A stretch of DNA of 64,000 bases. It comes from an uncultured Desulfatiglans sp. (GTDB taxonomy: Bacteria > Desulfobacterota > DSM-4660 > Desulfatiglandales > Desulfatiglandaceae). Position numbers and translations under genes: made by a program. The stretch covers positions 253,226-317,225 of the forward strand of contig LR026961.1 of NCBI GenBank assembly GCA_900498135.1. Direction: 5' to 3'. Positions 35,922-46,207 of the stretch are shown here, piece by piece. How positions within the stretch are numbered: position 1 is the stretch's first letter; each line of letters starts with the position of its first letter. The notes under the pieces are model-generated. The model made no database searches and had not been told where the DNA came from. It worked only from the letters and a program-made list of their open reading frames with translations.

Positions 35922-37148
35922 TTAAGCCCGCCCGAGAAAATCCGGCATCAACGTATGCCCCGCCTTGTAGAGGATGCCGCTCGCAGCGGCGTTTTTCTCG
36001 GTAAAACCCCCGTGGCTCGTTGAACGGGCCAAATCTTCCGGGCCGGCCCAGGCGAACGGAGCGGGCTCACGGCTGTGGGTCTTGAGGCAGATGGGGGTGA
36101 AGTGGTCGCTCGCGACCATCACACGAAAAGACGAGCAGGCGGAAAGCCCTTCGAGGACGGTACCGACGACCTTTTCGTCAAAGGCCTCGATCGCCCGGAT
36201 CTTTTCCTCGAGGCTTCCGTTGTGGCTCGCTTCATCGGGGGCCTCCACATGGACAAGCACGAAGTCATGCGTCGCGAGGGCCTCGATCGCGGCCTCGCCC
36301 TTGCCCCTGTAGTTGGTATCGAGGTATCCGGTGGCCCCCTCGACGAAAATCGGATCGAAACCAGCGTAAATGCCGATCCCCCGCAGGAGGTCCACCGCCG
36401 AAATGACGCCGCCGGTCAACCCGAAGCGTTCCGTGAAACGCGGCAGCCGCGGCGCCCGCCCCTGTCCCCAGAGCCAGACGGAATTGGCTTCGAGGCGTCC
36501 GTCGGCGCGCCTCCGCCGGTTGACGGGATGCTCCCGCAGGATAGGCCACGAAGAGCGGATCAGGCCTTGGACGGGGGTCGCACCGCCCGTCTCGAGGTAA
36601 GCGGCCATATCGCGTCCCAGAACGTCGTGCGGGGGGATCGTTCGGGCATCCAGGGGACCGGACGACCAGACCAGCAGATGGCGATAGGCGACGCCCGGGT
36701 AGATGCGGATGCCCGGCGACTCGAGCCCTGCCTGGAGCAAGGGGATCATCTCCCGCGACTCGGCCGTGGTGATGTCGCCCGAACTGTGGCTGACCATCAG
36801 GATCTCGCCGTTCGGACGCCAGTCCAACGTAACCAGGTTCATCCGAAAAGCGACGTCCTCCGGGGCGAGGCTCACCCCGAGGCTTGCGGCCTCGAGGGGG
36901 GACCGGCCCGAATGGTATACGCGCGGGTCGTAACCGAGCAGGCACAGGTTGGCCACATCGCTCCCGGGTTCCATCCCCTCCGGGATCGTCTGGACCAGCC
37001 CCATGCGCCCTTGCGCAATGCGGTCCATATGGGGGGTGTGCGCCGCCTCGAGGGGCGTCCGGCCGTCCAACTCCTCGATGGGGTAATCCGCCATGCCGTC
37101 TCCCACAAGCAGCACGTAGCGGCTTCGCGGGGTCTCTTTCGAATCCAT
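35922..37148 (-). CDS. apgM-type phosphoglycerate mutase family, possible homoserine kinase
   Basis: Alkaline-phosphatase-superfamily protein of 408 residues like archaeal cofactor-independent phosphoglycerate mutase: GDGMADYPIEELDGRTPLEAA at the N terminus with the metal-binding Asp, HVEAPDEASHNG and ASDHFTP later. It overlaps the hom stop by one base on the same strand. A subfamily of these proteins, found next to threonine genes, has been proposed to act as homoserine kinase; this location fits that, and no thrB is in view. Either function is possible. Confidence 0.8.
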   Translation of the reverse strand: MDSKETPRSRYVLLVGDGMADYPIEELDGRTPLEAAHTPHMDRIAQGRMGLVQTIPEGMEPGSDVANLCLLGYDPRVYHSGRSPLEAASLGVSLAPEDVAFRMNLVTLDWRPNGEILMVSHSSGDITTAESREMIPLLQAGLESPGIRIYPGVAYRHLLVWSSGPLDARTIPPHDVLGRDMAAYLETGGATPVQGLIRSSWPILREHPVNRRRRADGRLEANSVWLWGQGRAPRLPRFTERFGLTGGVISAVDLLRGIGIYAGFDPIFVEGATGYLDTNYRGKGEAAIEALATHDFVLVHVEAPDEASHNGSLEEKIRAIEAFDEKVVGTVLEGLSACSSFRVMVASDHFTPICLKTHSREPAPFAWAGPEDLARSTSHGGFTEKNAAASGILYKAGHTLMPDFLGRA

Positions 37149-38458
37149 CAGGTATGCGCCCCTTCCACTCGGATCATCACGGTCCTGTCCGTCAATACGT
37201 CGAGCCGGTCGATCAGCCCGATCGCCCGCTGCGCGCTTCGCTCCCGGGCCTCATGGGTCAGCATCACGATGGGAACCGAGCCGTTGACCTCGCGCCCCAT
37301 CTGGATCACCGACGATATGCTGATCTGGTGATCGCCCAGGATCCCCGCGATCCGCGAAAGGACGCCCGGCTTGTCCTGGGCGGAGAAGCGGAAATAGTAG
37401 GCCGACACCAGTTCGTCCATGGCCTGGATGGCGATATGCCGCTGAACGGGTCGTGCGTATCCCCGCGAGGGCAGGACCCTGCCCTGGCCCGAGCGCATCT
37501 GGCGCGCGAGATCCATGATGTCCGAGACGACGGCGCTCCCGGTGGCCCGCCTCCCGGCCCCGAGACCGTAATAGAGGTTCGGACCCACGAAATCGCCTTC
37601 GATGTAAATAGCGTTGTAGACGTCGTTGACGTTGGCAAGGATATGGTCTTTGGGGATCATGGCGGGATGGACCCGCGCCTCGACCCGGTCGCCGTGGTGC
37701 CGGGCGATGGCCAGAAGCTTCACGCTGTATCCGAATTCGCCTGCGAAGCGGATGTCATCCGGGGTGAGCCGCATGATGCCTTCGCGGTAAATCCCGTCGA
37801 AGGGCACCGCCTCACCCCTCGAAAGCATGATGAGGATCGCGAGCTTGTGGGCGGCATCGGTCCCGTCCACGTCCAGGGTGGGCGGATCCTCGGCGTATCC
37901 CTCCCGGACTGCGTCCTCCACGACCTTCTCATAGGGCAGGGCCTCCCGGGCCATCCGGGTCAGGATGTAGTTGGAGGTCCCGTTCAGGATGCCCATGATC
38001 GTCTGGATACGGTTCGCCGCCAGGCCGGAGCGCAGCGCACGGATGATGGGGATCCCTCCGCCGACACTCGCCTCGAAGGAGAGCCCCACCCCATTCTTCT
38101 CAGCCAGCTCGAACAGCTCGTTTCCGGTCTCCGCGAGCAGGGCCTTGTTGGCGGTCACAACGTGCTTGCCGCGCTCGAGCGCCATACGGATGAATTCCTT
38201 CGCCTGTTTCAGACCGCCCATCAACTCGACGACGATCCCGATCTCGGGATCCTCGATGATCTCCATGGCGTCCCGGGTCAGAATCCTCCGGTCTATGGCC
38301 ACTCCCCTGTCCCGTTCGATGTCGAGGTCGGCGATGCGCCGAATGACGATCTCCATCCCGACGCGGTCCGCAATCACGTCCCGGTTCTCGACCAGGATCT
38401 CGCAGGCACCCGCCCCGACCGTGCCGAACCCTATGATCCCCACCTGAAGCTGTGGCAT
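37148..38458 (-). CDS. hom: homoserine dehydrogenase with ACT domain
   Basis: NAD(P)H-dependent reduction of aspartate semialdehyde for threonine and methionine. 436 residues: nucleotide loop GIIGFGTVGAGACEIL, catalytic domain with the GGIPIIRALR and GILNGTSNYILT segments, C-terminal ACT domain (about 355-436) for threonine feedback. Monofunctional, not fused to aspartokinase. Between the aminotransferase and the apgM-type gene. Confidence 0.95.
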   Translation of the reverse strand: MPQLQVGIIGFGTVGAGACEILVENRDVIADRVGMEIVIRRIADLDIERDRGVAIDRRILTRDAMEIIEDPEIGIVVELMGGLKQAKEFIRMALERGKHVVTANKALLAETGNELFELAEKNGVGLSFEASVGGGIPIIRALRSGLAANRIQTIMGILNGTSNYILTRMAREALPYEKVVEDAVREGYAEDPPTLDVDGTDAAHKLAILIMLSRGEAVPFDGIYREGIMRLTPDDIRFAGEFGYSVKLLAIARHHGDRVEARVHPAMIPKDHILANVNDVYNAIYIEGDFVGPNLYYGLGAGRRATGSAVVSDIMDLARQMRSGQGRVLPSRGYARPVQRHIAIQAMDELVSAYYFRFSAQDKPGVLSRIAGILGDHQISISSVIQMGREVNGSVPIVMLTHEARERSAQRAIGLIDRLDVLTDRTVMIRVEGAHT

Positions 38459-38532
38459 ATACCCTCACATCTCAAAAGCGGCCAGCTGTCCGGGCATCGA
38501 TTTCCGTCCCACACCCGCCGCTCATGCCGCTC

Positions 38533-39702
38533 TCAAAGAATCTGTCTAATCCCCCTGATCGCCTGGCGGATCCGGTGCGGGTTTTCCACCAGGGCGAAAC
38601 GGACGTGCTCGTCGCCGTATTCGCCGAAGCCGATGCCCGGTGAAACCGCGACCCTGGCCTTCTCGATCAGCATCTTCGAAAACTCCACCGATCCCATCGC
38701 CCTGTAGGGCTCCGGAATACGCGCCCAGACGAACATCGTGCCTTTCGGTTTCTCGATCGCCCAACCGACGCGGTTCAGACCGTCCACCAGGACGTCCCGC
38801 CTTTCCCGGTAGATTTCGACGATCTCCTCGACGCAGTCGTAAGGGCCGTTCAGGGCGATGATCGCCGCAATTTGAATGGGCTGAAAAACCCCGTAGTCCA
38901 GATAGCTCTTGATCCGCCGCAAGGCCGAAACGAGGGCCGGGTTGCCGACGCAGAATCCGACACGCCAGCCCGCCATGGAGTAGCTCTTCGAAAGGCTGAA
39001 CAGCTCCACGCCGATCTCCTTCGCCCCGGGGACCTGCAGGAAGCTGGGAGGCTCGTACCCGTCGAAGACCAGGTCCGCATAGGCGAAATCGTGGATCACC
39101 ATGATCTCGTGCTCGCGGCAGAACTCGACGATCTTTTCGAAGAAATGCAGGTCGACGACGGCCGTCGTGGGGTTGTGCGGATAGGAGATGATCAGCATGC
39201 GCGGGTTCGGCCACGTCTGCTTGGTGGCCGACAACAGGTCCTCGAAGAAATCCCGGTCCGGACCGATGGGAATGCTTCTGACATCTCCCCCGGCAATGAT
39301 CGCCGAGTAGGGATGAATGGGATAGGTCGGATTCGGTGCAAAAACGACATCACCCGGGCTGATCGTCGCCAGGACCAGATGGGCGAGTCCCTCTTTGGCG
39401 CCGATGGTGACGATCGCCTCTTCGTCCGGGTCCAGATCCACGTCGAAGCGACGCTTGTACCAATCGCAGATGGCCTGGCGCAGTTTGGTGATCCCCATGG
39501 ATGCGGAGTAGCGATGATTCTGGCCTTTTTCCGCAGCCTCCACCAGCTTTTCGACAATGTGCCTGGGAGTGGGAATGTCAGGATTTCCCATCCCGAGATC
39601 GACGATGTCTTCGCCCTTGTGCCGCGCGTCCATCTTGATCTTGTTGACCGTGGCGAAGACGTAGGGCGGCAGCCGGCTCATTCTCCTGAATTCCTGCATC
39701 AT
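38533..39702 (-). CDS. AlaC/LL-DAP-type class I aminotransferase
   Basis: PLP enzyme of 389 residues with [10 protein letters not shown] at the N terminus, [10 protein letters not shown], and the PLP lysine in [15 protein letters not shown]. This family includes AlaC (glutamate-pyruvate) and related aspartate-family transaminases; the hom neighbour hints at amino-acid synthesis from aspartate. I place the start at 39702 because GAGGAG is 9 nt upstream; ATG 39711 lies too close to it. Confidence 0.88.
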   Translation of the reverse strand: MMQEFRRMSRLPPYVFATVNKIKMDARHKGEDIVDLGMGNPDIPTPRHIVEKLVEAAEKGQNHRYSASMGITKLRQAICDWYKRRFDVDLDPDEEAIVTIGAKEGLAHLVLATISPGDVVFAPNPTYPIHPYSAIIAGGDVRSIPIGPDRDFFEDLLSATKQTWPNPRMLIISYPHNPTTAVVDLHFFEKIVEFCREHEIMVIHDFAYADLVFDGYEPPSFLQVPGAKEIGVELFSLSKSYSMAGWRVGFCVGNPALVSALRRIKSYLDYGVFQPIQIAAIIALNGPYDCVEEIVEIYRERRDVLVDGLNRVGWAIEKPKGTMFVWARIPEPYRAMGSVEFSKMLIEKARVAVSPGIGFGEYGDEHVRFALVENPHRIRQAIRGIRQIL

Positions 39703-39847
39703 ATCCGTCATCTCCTCTGTGAATCCACACCCTGTCCCAAGGGCCGCACCGAACGGGGGCCTTTTCCGCCACCTTTCGCGTCGACCCACGAAGCCCCTGA
39801 ACGGGCAAGATCATAGTGGATCACCTCAAAAAATGCAAAACCTACTT

Positions 39848-40048
39848 GGTTTCCATCCGGAAATGGTCTTTTTGGCCAATCTCGGCGTCAATCTGCACGT
39901 TTGCTTGTGCGGCGACCTGCAGGTCGCCTCCGCGCAAACGCTTGATTTCCTTGATATTGGCCAAAAATCCTCATTTCCGGATTGGAAACCGAGTTCTACC
40001 GCAAAAACATTTCCGGATGGAGACTACTTGGTTTCCATCCGGAAATCG
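39848..40048 (+). repeat. reference copy of the long-palindrome element
   Basis: The core 39848-39990 (143 bp) is one imperfect palindrome: GGTTTCCATCCGGAAATG at the left, its complement with one extra base at the right, and the perfect 18-bp centre GGCGACCTGCAGGTCGCC at 39911-39928, exactly in the middle. An appended segment with ACATTTCCGGATGG and a second left end (GGTTTCCATCCGGAAATC, about 40030-40047) follow. It lies between the divergent aminotransferase and purM genes. Confidence 0.9.
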
Positions 40049-40194
40049 TTCGCCGCCATCGCTCGAGAGGCCGGGAAACCGATCCGGCCAGAATTCGTTT
40101 GACAAACCGGACCCTAAAATTCGAGTATAGGCAGATTCCGTTAGGCCCGAAACGCCTTCTATTTTGCTCGAAACGCCTTGTTGGACAAAAACCG

Positions 40195-41250
40195 ATGGTC
40201 GAGAAGAAACCGACGCGAAAGTATGCCGATGCCGGTGTCGATATCGATGCCGGCAATCGATTCGTACAAAGGATCAAGCCGATTGTCAGCAAGACCTTCC
40301 GTACCGGGGTCATCACCGATATCGGGGGATTTGCGGGGCTGTTCTCCCTGAACCTCCAGCACATTGAAAAGCCCGTCCTCGTGAGCTCGACGGACGGCGT
40401 CGGCACCAAATTGAAGATCGCTTTCATGATGGACCGGCACGATACGGTCGGCATCGACCTGGTCGCCATGTGCGTAAACGACATCCTTGTCCAGGGCGCC
40501 GCTCCCCTGTTCTTTCTCGATTATCTCGCGATGGGGAAACTGGATGTGGACAGGGCCGCCGACATCGTCAAAGGGATCGCCGACGGATGCCAAGAGGCGC
40601 AATGCTCCCTGATCGGGGGAGAAACCGCCGAAATGCCCGATTTCTACGGCAAGGGGGAATACGACCTGGCCGGGTTCGTGGTCGGCCTGGCTGACAACAA
40701 GGATATCCTGGACGGCTCGGAGATCGCCGTCGGACACCACCTGATCGGAATCGGATCGAGCGGGCTGCACAGCAACGGTTATTCGCTGGTCCGCAAGATC
40801 TTCTTCGAAGACCTTCACATGAAGGTCGACGAGTTCGTGCCCGAATTCGGACGGACGCTTGGTGAAGAACTGCTGGAGCCGACGCGCATTTATGTCCGTA
40901 CGATCCAGAACCTGCGCCGCGACTTCCGTCTGTACGGCATCGCCCACATCACGGGCGGCGGGTTGATCGACAACCTCCCCCGAATCCTGCCGGCGGCCTG
41001 CAAGGGGGTGATCGAGCGGGGATCCTGGGAGCGGCCTCCGATCTTCCCCTACCTCGAGCAAAAGGCCGACATCCCTGAACGGGAGATGCTCCGCACCTTC
41101 AACAACGGGTTGGGCCTCGTGATCGTCGTGAGCGCTGAAGACACGAAGGAGGTCATGCTGCGCCTCCAGGCCATGGGAGAGAAGGGCTACCTGATCGGCA
41201 CGGTCGACGAGCGCGGTGAGGGTGAAGAGCCCGTCGAACTGACCGGTTGA
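40195..41250 (+). CDS. purM: phosphoribosylformylglycinamidine cyclo-ligase (AIR synthetase)
   Basis: Fifth purine step. 351 residues, with YADAGVDIDAGN, the STDGVGTKLKIAF glycine-rich region, NDILVQGAAPLFFLDY, and the HITGGGLIDNLPRILP segment. ATG 40195 has no good ribosome site, and a modest promoter (TTGACA at 40099, weak -10) lies upstream, after the repeat. Purine genes are otherwise absent here. Confidence 0.95.
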   Translation: MVEKKPTRKYADAGVDIDAGNRFVQRIKPIVSKTFRTGVITDIGGFAGLFSLNLQHIEKPVLVSSTDGVGTKLKIAFMMDRHDTVGIDLVAMCVNDILVQGAAPLFFLDYLAMGKLDVDRAADIVKGIADGCQEAQCSLIGGETAEMPDFYGKGEYDLAGFVVGLADNKDILDGSEIAVGHHLIGIGSSGLHSNGYSLVRKIFFEDLHMKVDEFVPEFGRTLGEELLEPTRIYVRTIQNLRRDFRLYGIAHITGGGLIDNLPRILPAACKGVIERGSWERPPIFPYLEQKADIPEREMLRTFNNGLGLVIVVSAEDTKEVMLRLQAMGEKGYLIGTVDERGEGEEPVELTG

Positions 41251-41351
41251 ACGTTGAACACCGGCCCCCTGTCAGCGCCTCGCCGGAGGTCTGAAAGGCA
41301 GACCGGAGGCGAATCACCCCCTGCAAAGATCCAACTGAAGGAGCGTCATTC

Positions 41352-41675
41352 ATGTTCGGACTAGGCCCGAGCGAGCTTCTCATCATCGCAGTGATCGTGC
41401 TGATCCTGTTCGGCGCCAAACGCCTGCCGGAGATCGGGAAGGGTCTTGGCGGGGCGATCCGGGAATTCCGGAATGTCAGAAAAGACCTCGCCGAACCGCC
41501 GAACGAGGTTGAACAACCTCTCGATACGGCGCCCGTGAAGAGCGTGGCGGAACCCCCCGCCCCGCGGCCCCTCGAGGCCAAACTGACCGATGCCGTCATC
41601 GGACAGGTCCCAGGCGTCAAGAGGGCTATGGAAGTCAAGGACAAGGCTCAAAAGATAAAAGCGATCCTGCAATAA
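41352..41675 (+). CDS. tatA: TatA/TatB-family twin-arginine translocase subunit
   Basis: Single N-terminal membrane helix followed by the amphipathic hinge FGAKRLPEIGKGLGGAIREF, the Tat signature. 107 residues; after about residue 50 comes a Pro/Ala-rich linker and a basic C-terminal helix, longer than minimal TatA, so TatB-like function is possible. tatC is not adjacent. Ribosome site AAGGAG. Confidence 0.88.
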   Translation: MFGLGPSELLIIAVIVLILFGAKRLPEIGKGLGGAIREFRNVRKDLAEPPNEVEQPLDTAPVKSVAEPPAPRPLEAKLTDAVIGQVPGVKRAMEVKDKAQKIKAILQ

Positions 41676-41705
41676 CCAGGCGGGATGGGGACCCCTTGAA
41701 AAACC

Positions 41706-42149
41706 ATGTCGACCTGTGAAATCCCAGACAACCGGCCGCCGGACGAAGCCATCCGCGCGGTTCTGCGCAGATGCAGGAGCATCGCAGTGGTAGGCCTCTC
41801 GCCGAAGCCCGCGCGCGACAGCCACCGGGTGGCGGCCTACCTGCTCGAGCACGGCTACGATGTCATCCCTGTCAATCCCGGGCAGAAGGAACTCCTCGGA
41901 CGCCCTTGTTTCCGAACCTTGTCGGAGATCCCGTTTCCAGTGGATCTCGTTGACCTGTTCATCGGTCCCGGGCGCGTGGCTTCTTTTGTCGATCAGGCTG
42001 TCGCCCAAGGGATCGGGGTGATCTGGATGCAGCTCGGGATCGTGCACGAAGAGGCGGCCCGCAAGGCGCGGGAAGCCGGCTGCACGGTCATCATGAACCG
42101 GTGCATCATGCGGGATCACATGCAGCTGCAAACCGGGGGCGGGAGATGA
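41706..42149 (+). CDS. CoA-binding domain protein (YccU type)
   Basis: 147-residue Rossmann-fold protein with RSIAVVGLSPKPARDSHRVAAYL and VNPGQKELLGRPCFRTL, and conserved IWMQLGI and MNRCIM segments. This small family resembles the CoA-binding domain of succinyl-CoA synthetase; its role is undefined. ATGA overlap with the next gene. Confidence 0.88.
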   Translation: MSTCEIPDNRPPDEAIRAVLRRCRSIAVVGLSPKPARDSHRVAAYLLEHGYDVIPVNPGQKELLGRPCFRTLSEIPFPVDLVDLFIGPGRVASFVDQAVAQGIGVIWMQLGIVHEEAARKAREAGCTVIMNRCIMRDHMQLQTGGGR

Positions 42150-42478
42150 AAAAGGCGTGGCTCGCCGCTCTCTGCTCCGGACTGGTCATCCCAGGGCTGG
42201 GGCAGGTCTTCAACCAGCACCTGAAGAAGGGGTTGATCCTCCTCGGGTCCGTCTTCGTCCTCTTCCTCGCCGCCCTTTTCGCATCCTACCGGGTGATCCA
42301 GCAGGCGATGGAAAGCGCCGCGGATCCTTCCACCGTCGGCGGCGGGTTTATCGCCCGGCTTCAGGCCCAGGATCTCACCGCGCTCAAGGTGATCCTGGCT
42401 TTATTCGCCATCCTTTGGATCTACGCGGTCATCGACGCCTTCGTCTCCGGGGCGCGGATCGATCGCGGGACACGGTGA
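42146..42478 (+). CDS. small membrane protein with Pro-Gly-Leu-Gly-Gln motif
   Basis: 110 residues with an amphipathic N terminus (CSGLVIPGLGQVFNQHLKKGL, the pattern seen at the start of TM2/DUF5683-like proteins), then two membrane helices. No known enzyme residues. Coupled to both neighbours by start/stop overlaps, so the three genes form a tight set. Confidence 0.75.
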   Translation: MKKAWLAALCSGLVIPGLGQVFNQHLKKGLILLGSVFVLFLAALFASYRVIQQAMESAADPSTVGGGFIARLQAQDLTALKVILALFAILWIYAVIDAFVSGARIDRGTR

Positions 42479-42819
42479 TCCTCGCCATGCGCGCCTATCT
42501 TCTCGATGAAATACCGTCGGCCCACCTCGAAAGGATCAAGGGCTTTCTGGATCAAAACGCCCTGCACAGCAGGGTCGACGAGATCTACTGGGTTCAACTT
42601 CCTGACGACCTCCTGACCGCGGAGCAATACAGTCATCAGGCCTGCCGCCCCCACGTCTTCGCCGTCGAGTTGGGCCCGGATTGGGTGCGGTTCGAATTCC
42701 TCATTCGGTCGCTCCACACCATGCGATGCACCTGCCCCGGCTACTGCACCGAACCGCAGCGGCACTTCGTGATGCATTTTGCAGACAACATGCTGAAGAG
42801 CCTGAACATTCAGACCTGA
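42475..42819 (+). CDS. conserved hypothetical protein (114 aa)
   Basis: Not recognised. Soluble, with a Cys-rich patch MRCTCPGYCTE and a Cys in HQACRPH that could bind metal. GTG 42475 overlaps the previous stop (GTGA) and has GGGA upstream; ATG 42487 is the alternative without a ribosome site. It converges with the lipoprotein gene, overlapping it by 10 bp. Confidence 0.65.
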   Translation: MILAMRAYLLDEIPSAHLERIKGFLDQNALHSRVDEIYWVQLPDDLLTAEQYSHQACRPHVFAVELGPDWVRFEFLIRSLHTMRCTCPGYCTEPQRHFVMHFADNMLKSLNIQT

Positions 42820-43214
42820 CCCTCCAGTGTCTCCCGAATCCGTCTTGCAATCACCGCTCCAGCCTCTTCATCACCCCAGAAACCGACCCGGATCGCGACC
42901 TCGGTTTGCTCCGCCGAGACATACTTCGTTTTGAGGGTCACCGGCGTACCGTCCGCCTGCTCGGCCGAGACCGTGCCCGAAGTGAGGTCGTGCCGCGCGT
43001 CCTTCACGGTTGAGCCAAGGACTTGAACGGCCTTGAGACCCGCCTCCCAGGTCCTTTCGAACGGCGCGTCGTAGACGGTGATCAAAGAGCCCTGGTAATA
43101 CCGATAGCCTCCCACACCGGCGGCCGCACCCGTGCCGAAGACGATCAGCGGCCCGCATCCGCCCAGGATCAGGTGCAGCAGCGCCGCTGCCGCAATACAC
43201 TTTATCTTTGTCAA
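42810..43214 (-). CDS. DUF3568-like lipoprotein
   Basis: 134 residues: signal peptide with lipobox LILGGC, a Gly-rich segment (TGAAAGVGGYRYYQGS), then a small alpha/beta domain beginning YDAPFERTWEAGLKAVQ, the layout of DUF3568 lipoproteins. TTG 43214 is the likely start (AAAGG 9 nt upstream) because longer versions lack a usable signal peptide. Function unknown. Confidence 0.75.
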   Translation of the reverse strand: MTKIKCIAAAALLHLILGGCGPLIVFGTGAAAGVGGYRYYQGSLITVYDAPFERTWEAGLKAVQVLGSTVKDARHDLTSGTVSAEQADGTPVTLKTKYVSAEQTEVAIRVGFWGDEEAGAVIARRIRETLEGQV

Positions 43215-43346
43215 TGCCTGAGACCTTTCGCTTCGTATTTTCAGCCGGGCGCGGCGGCACCCCGTCCACCCGCTTCCCCTCAGATTGCCGACCGCCGCGA
43301 CGGTTGTCAACCCTTTCAGGGTTCGACCTCAAAACCGAATCTGGAT

Positions 43347-43375
43347 TTGACTTGATGAGGTGCATCTGTTATTTT
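43347..43375 (+). promoter_or_regulatory. candidate sigma70 promoter for ileS-lspA
   Basis: TTGACT (43347-43352), 17-bp spacer, TATTTT (43370-43375); start about 28 bp before the ileS codon. No T-box is present, as expected outside Gram-positives. Confidence 0.5.
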
Positions 43376-43409
43376 TCCGGTTTATCATAATGATATGGAG
43401 GCGCCTTGT

Positions 43410-46202
43410 ATGGATTACAAACAAACACTCAACCTTCCCCAAACCGCCTTTCCCATGAAGGCCAACCTGGTCAAACGAGAACCCGAAATCCTGGCCAAAT
43501 GGGAATCGGAGAAGCTTTACGAACTGATCCGGACACGGTCCAAGGGCCGGAAGCGCTATATGCTGCACGACGGCCCCCCATACGCCAACGGCCACATCCA
43601 TATGGGCACCGCCTTCAACAAGATCCTTAAGGATATCATCATCAAGTCCAAGCAGATGGCAGGCTATGACGCCCCTTACGTCCCCGGCTGGGACTGCCAC
43701 GGACTTCCGATCGAACATAAGGTGGACCAGGAGCTTGGAAGACGCAAGGCGGACATGACCCAGGCCGAGATCCGCCGCCACTGCCGGACCTACGCCGAGC
43801 GGTTCATCGACATCCAGCGCAACGAATTCAAGCGCCTGGGCGTCCTCGGCGAGTGGGAGCGCCCTTACCTCACCATGAACTTTCCCTACGAGGCCACCAT
43901 CGTCCGCGAATTCGGCAAGTTCGCACTGAACGGCAGCCTCATCCGCAGCAAGAAACCCATTTACTGGTGCGCCTCCTGTCACACCGCCCTGGCGGAAGCC
44001 GAGGTCGAGTACGGGGACCATGCCTCTCCGTCCATCTTCGTCAAATTCCCCATGGTCTCCGACCTGTCGCCGCGTTACCCGGAACTCCAGGGAAAGCGGG
44101 TCTTCGTGCTCATCTGGACCACCACCCCGTGGACCATCCCGGCCAACCTGGCCATCGCGCTCCACCCGGATTTCGATTACGTCGCCGTGGAGATCCCGGG
44201 GGGGGACGTCCTCATTCTGGCCGAAGGCCTGCTGCATGTCTGCATGGACACCTTCGGCATCGATGATTACAAAGTCTTGACCGCCGTCGATCCCAGGGAG
44301 CTCGAAAACCTGGAGGCGCGCCATCCTCTCTACGACCGGCCCTCCCGGATTGTGCTGGCCCCTTACGTCACGCTGGAGGCCGGCACCGGCTGCGTCCACA
44401 CGGCTCCGGGGCACGGCCGCGAGGACTACGAGACCGGGCTCGCCTACGGCCTTGAGGTCTACTCTCCGGTCGACGGAGACGGCCGATTCCTGCCCGAAGT
44501 CGGATTCTTCGCCGGGCAGAGCGTCTTCGAGGCCAATCCGCTGGTCAACCAGAAGCTGCGGGAGGTCGGCGCCCTCATGAAGGAAGAGGTCATCCACCAT
44601 GAATACCCGCACTGCTGGCGGTGCAAACAGCCGGTCATCTTCCGCTCGACAGAACAGTGGTTCATCTCGATGGACAAGACCCAGCTGCGGCAGCGCGCCC
44701 TCGAGGCCATCGACCGCGTCAACTGGATCCCGGCCTGGGGGCAGGAGAGGATTCAGAACATGATCGCCAACCGCCCCGACTGGTGCATCTCCCGGCAGCG
44801 AAGCTGGGGGGTTCCCATTACGGTCTTTTTCTGCAAAGACTGCGGCGAGGTCCTCGTCTCACAGGAGATCATCGACCACGTCGCCGCCCAGGTAGAGGCC
44901 TCCGGCGCCGATATCTGGTTCACGCAACCCGAGACCGACCTTCTCCCCCCGGGAACGAAATGCCCCGGCTGCGGCTCGGAGCGATTCCAGAAGGAAACGG
45001 ACATCCTGGACGTCTGGTTCGATTCGGGTGTCAGCTACGCCGCCGTCATGGAGAAGCGCCCCTATCTCGACAGCCCCGCCGACATGTACCTGGAAGGCAG
45101 CGACCAGCACCGCGGATGGTTTCACAGCTCTCTGCTCTGCTCCGTCGGGACCCGGAGCGAGGCCCCCTACCGCAGCGTGCTGACCCACGGGTTCGTGGTC
45201 GACGGGGCGGGCAAGGCCATGCACAAATCCGCCGGAAACGTCATCGCGCCCGAAGAACTCATCCGGAAATACGGGGCCGAAATCCTGCGCCTCTGGGTCG
45301 CGGGGGAGGATTACCGCGACAACATCCGGCTTTCCGAGGAGATCCTCCAGCGTCTGACAGAGGCCTACCGGCGTATCCGCAACACCTGCCGCTTCCTGAT
45401 CGGGAACCTCTATGATTTCGATCCGGCGGTCGACCGGGTCCCCCGCGAAGACATGGCCGAGCTCGATCAGTGGGCCCTGCACCGTCTCCAGGACCTGAGC
45501 CGGCGGATCCTCAAGGCCTATGAGGACTGCGAATTTCACATCGTTTACCACGGTCTGCACAATTTCTGTGTGCTGGATCTCTCGTCGCTCTACCTGGATA
45601 TCATCAAGGACCGGCTGTACACCTCGCCCCCCCGCTCCCAGGCGCGGCGCTCGGCCCAGACGGCCATGCAAATCATCCTGGACGCTCTGGTGCGCCTCAT
45701 GGCCCCGGTCCTCTCCTTCACCGCCGAGGAGATCTGGCAATACCTGAAAGGCGATCGTGAGCCAAGCGTACACGCGGACTGTTTCGCCCCGCTCGACGAG
45801 GCCTTTTCCAACCCGGACCTCGCCGAGCGCTGGGACCGCATCATGGCGGTCCGCCGGGAGGTCACCAAGGCCCTGGAACTGGCCCGCAAGGAAAAGCGTA
45901 TCGGCCATTCCCTGGATGCCGTCGTGACCCTGGGGCTGGGGGAAAACCTCATGGAGCTTCTGAGCGCCTACCGGGAAGAGCTTCGCTCCGTCTTCATCGT
46001 CTCGGAGGTGCAGCTCGCCTCGGCGGCCGATCTGGACTCCGTGCCCGAGAGCGAAGCAGTTCCCGGGCTGCGTGTGCTCGTCGGACCCTCCGAGCAGGCC
46101 AAGTGCGAACGGTGCTGGGTGCATGACGCGAGCGTCGGCGAGGCAGACGCCCATCCCACCCTCTGCCGGCGATGCCTGCAGGCGATCGAGGAAGCGGAGT
46201 AA
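43410..46202 (+). CDS. ileS: isoleucyl-tRNA synthetase
   Basis: Class I synthetase of 930 residues: HIGH-type motif [12 protein letters not shown], editing domain with [13 protein letters not shown], and a C-terminal zinc finger CERCWVHD with CRRC. The KMSKS loop reads AMHKSAGN, keeping the key Lys but replacing Ser-before-Lys by His, a variant seen in some bacterial IleRS. ATG 43410 has GGAGG upstream; ATG 43395 does not. ileS-lspA order is common in bacteria. Confidence 0.96.
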   Translation: MDYKQTLNLPQTAFPMKANLVKREPEILAKWESEKLYELIRTRSKGRKRYMLHDGPPYANGHIHMGTAFNKILKDIIIKSKQMAGYDAPYVPGWDCHGLPIEHKVDQELGRRKADMTQAEIRRHCRTYAERFIDIQRNEFKRLGVLGEWERPYLTMNFPYEATIVREFGKFALNGSLIRSKKPIYWCASCHTALAEAEVEYGDHASPSIFVKFPMVSDLSPRYPELQGKRVFVLIWTTTPWTIPANLAIALHPDFDYVAVEIPGGDVLILAEGLLHVCMDTFGIDDYKVLTAVDPRELENLEARHPLYDRPSRIVLAPYVTLEAGTGCVHTAPGHGREDYETGLAYGLEVYSPVDGDGRFLPEVGFFAGQSVFEANPLVNQKLREVGALMKEEVIHHEYPHCWRCKQPVIFRSTEQWFISMDKTQLRQRALEAIDRVNWIPAWGQERIQNMIANRPDWCISRQRSWGVPITVFFCKDCGEVLVSQEIIDHVAAQVEASGADIWFTQPETDLLPPGTKCPGCGSERFQKETDILDVWFDSGVSYAAVMEKRPYLDSPADMYLEGSDQHRGWFHSSLLCSVGTRSEAPYRSVLTHGFVVDGAGKAMHKSAGNVIAPEELIRKYGAEILRLWVAGEDYRDNIRLSEEILQRLTEAYRRIRNTCRFLIGNLYDFDPAVDRVPREDMAELDQWALHRLQDLSRRILKAYEDCEFHIVYHGLHNFCVLDLSSLYLDIIKDRLYTSPPRSQARRSAQTAMQIILDALVRLMAPVLSFTAEEIWQYLKGDREPSVHADCFAPLDEAFSNPDLAERWDRIMAVRREVTKALELARKEKRIGHSLDAVVTLGLGENLMELLSAYREELRSVFIVSEVQLASAADLDSVPESEAVPGLRVLVGPSEQAKCERCWVHDASVGEADAHPTLCRRCLQAIEEAE

Positions 46203-46207
46203 ATTCG

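Noticed and set aside
36884-38707. 607-codon plus-strand frame
   Set aside because: Antisense shadow of hom and the apgM-type gene.
43410-46202. ileS as damaged because of its AMHKSAGN motif
   Set aside because: The catalytic Lys is kept, all other motifs and the length are normal, and the His variant occurs in other bacterial IleRS.
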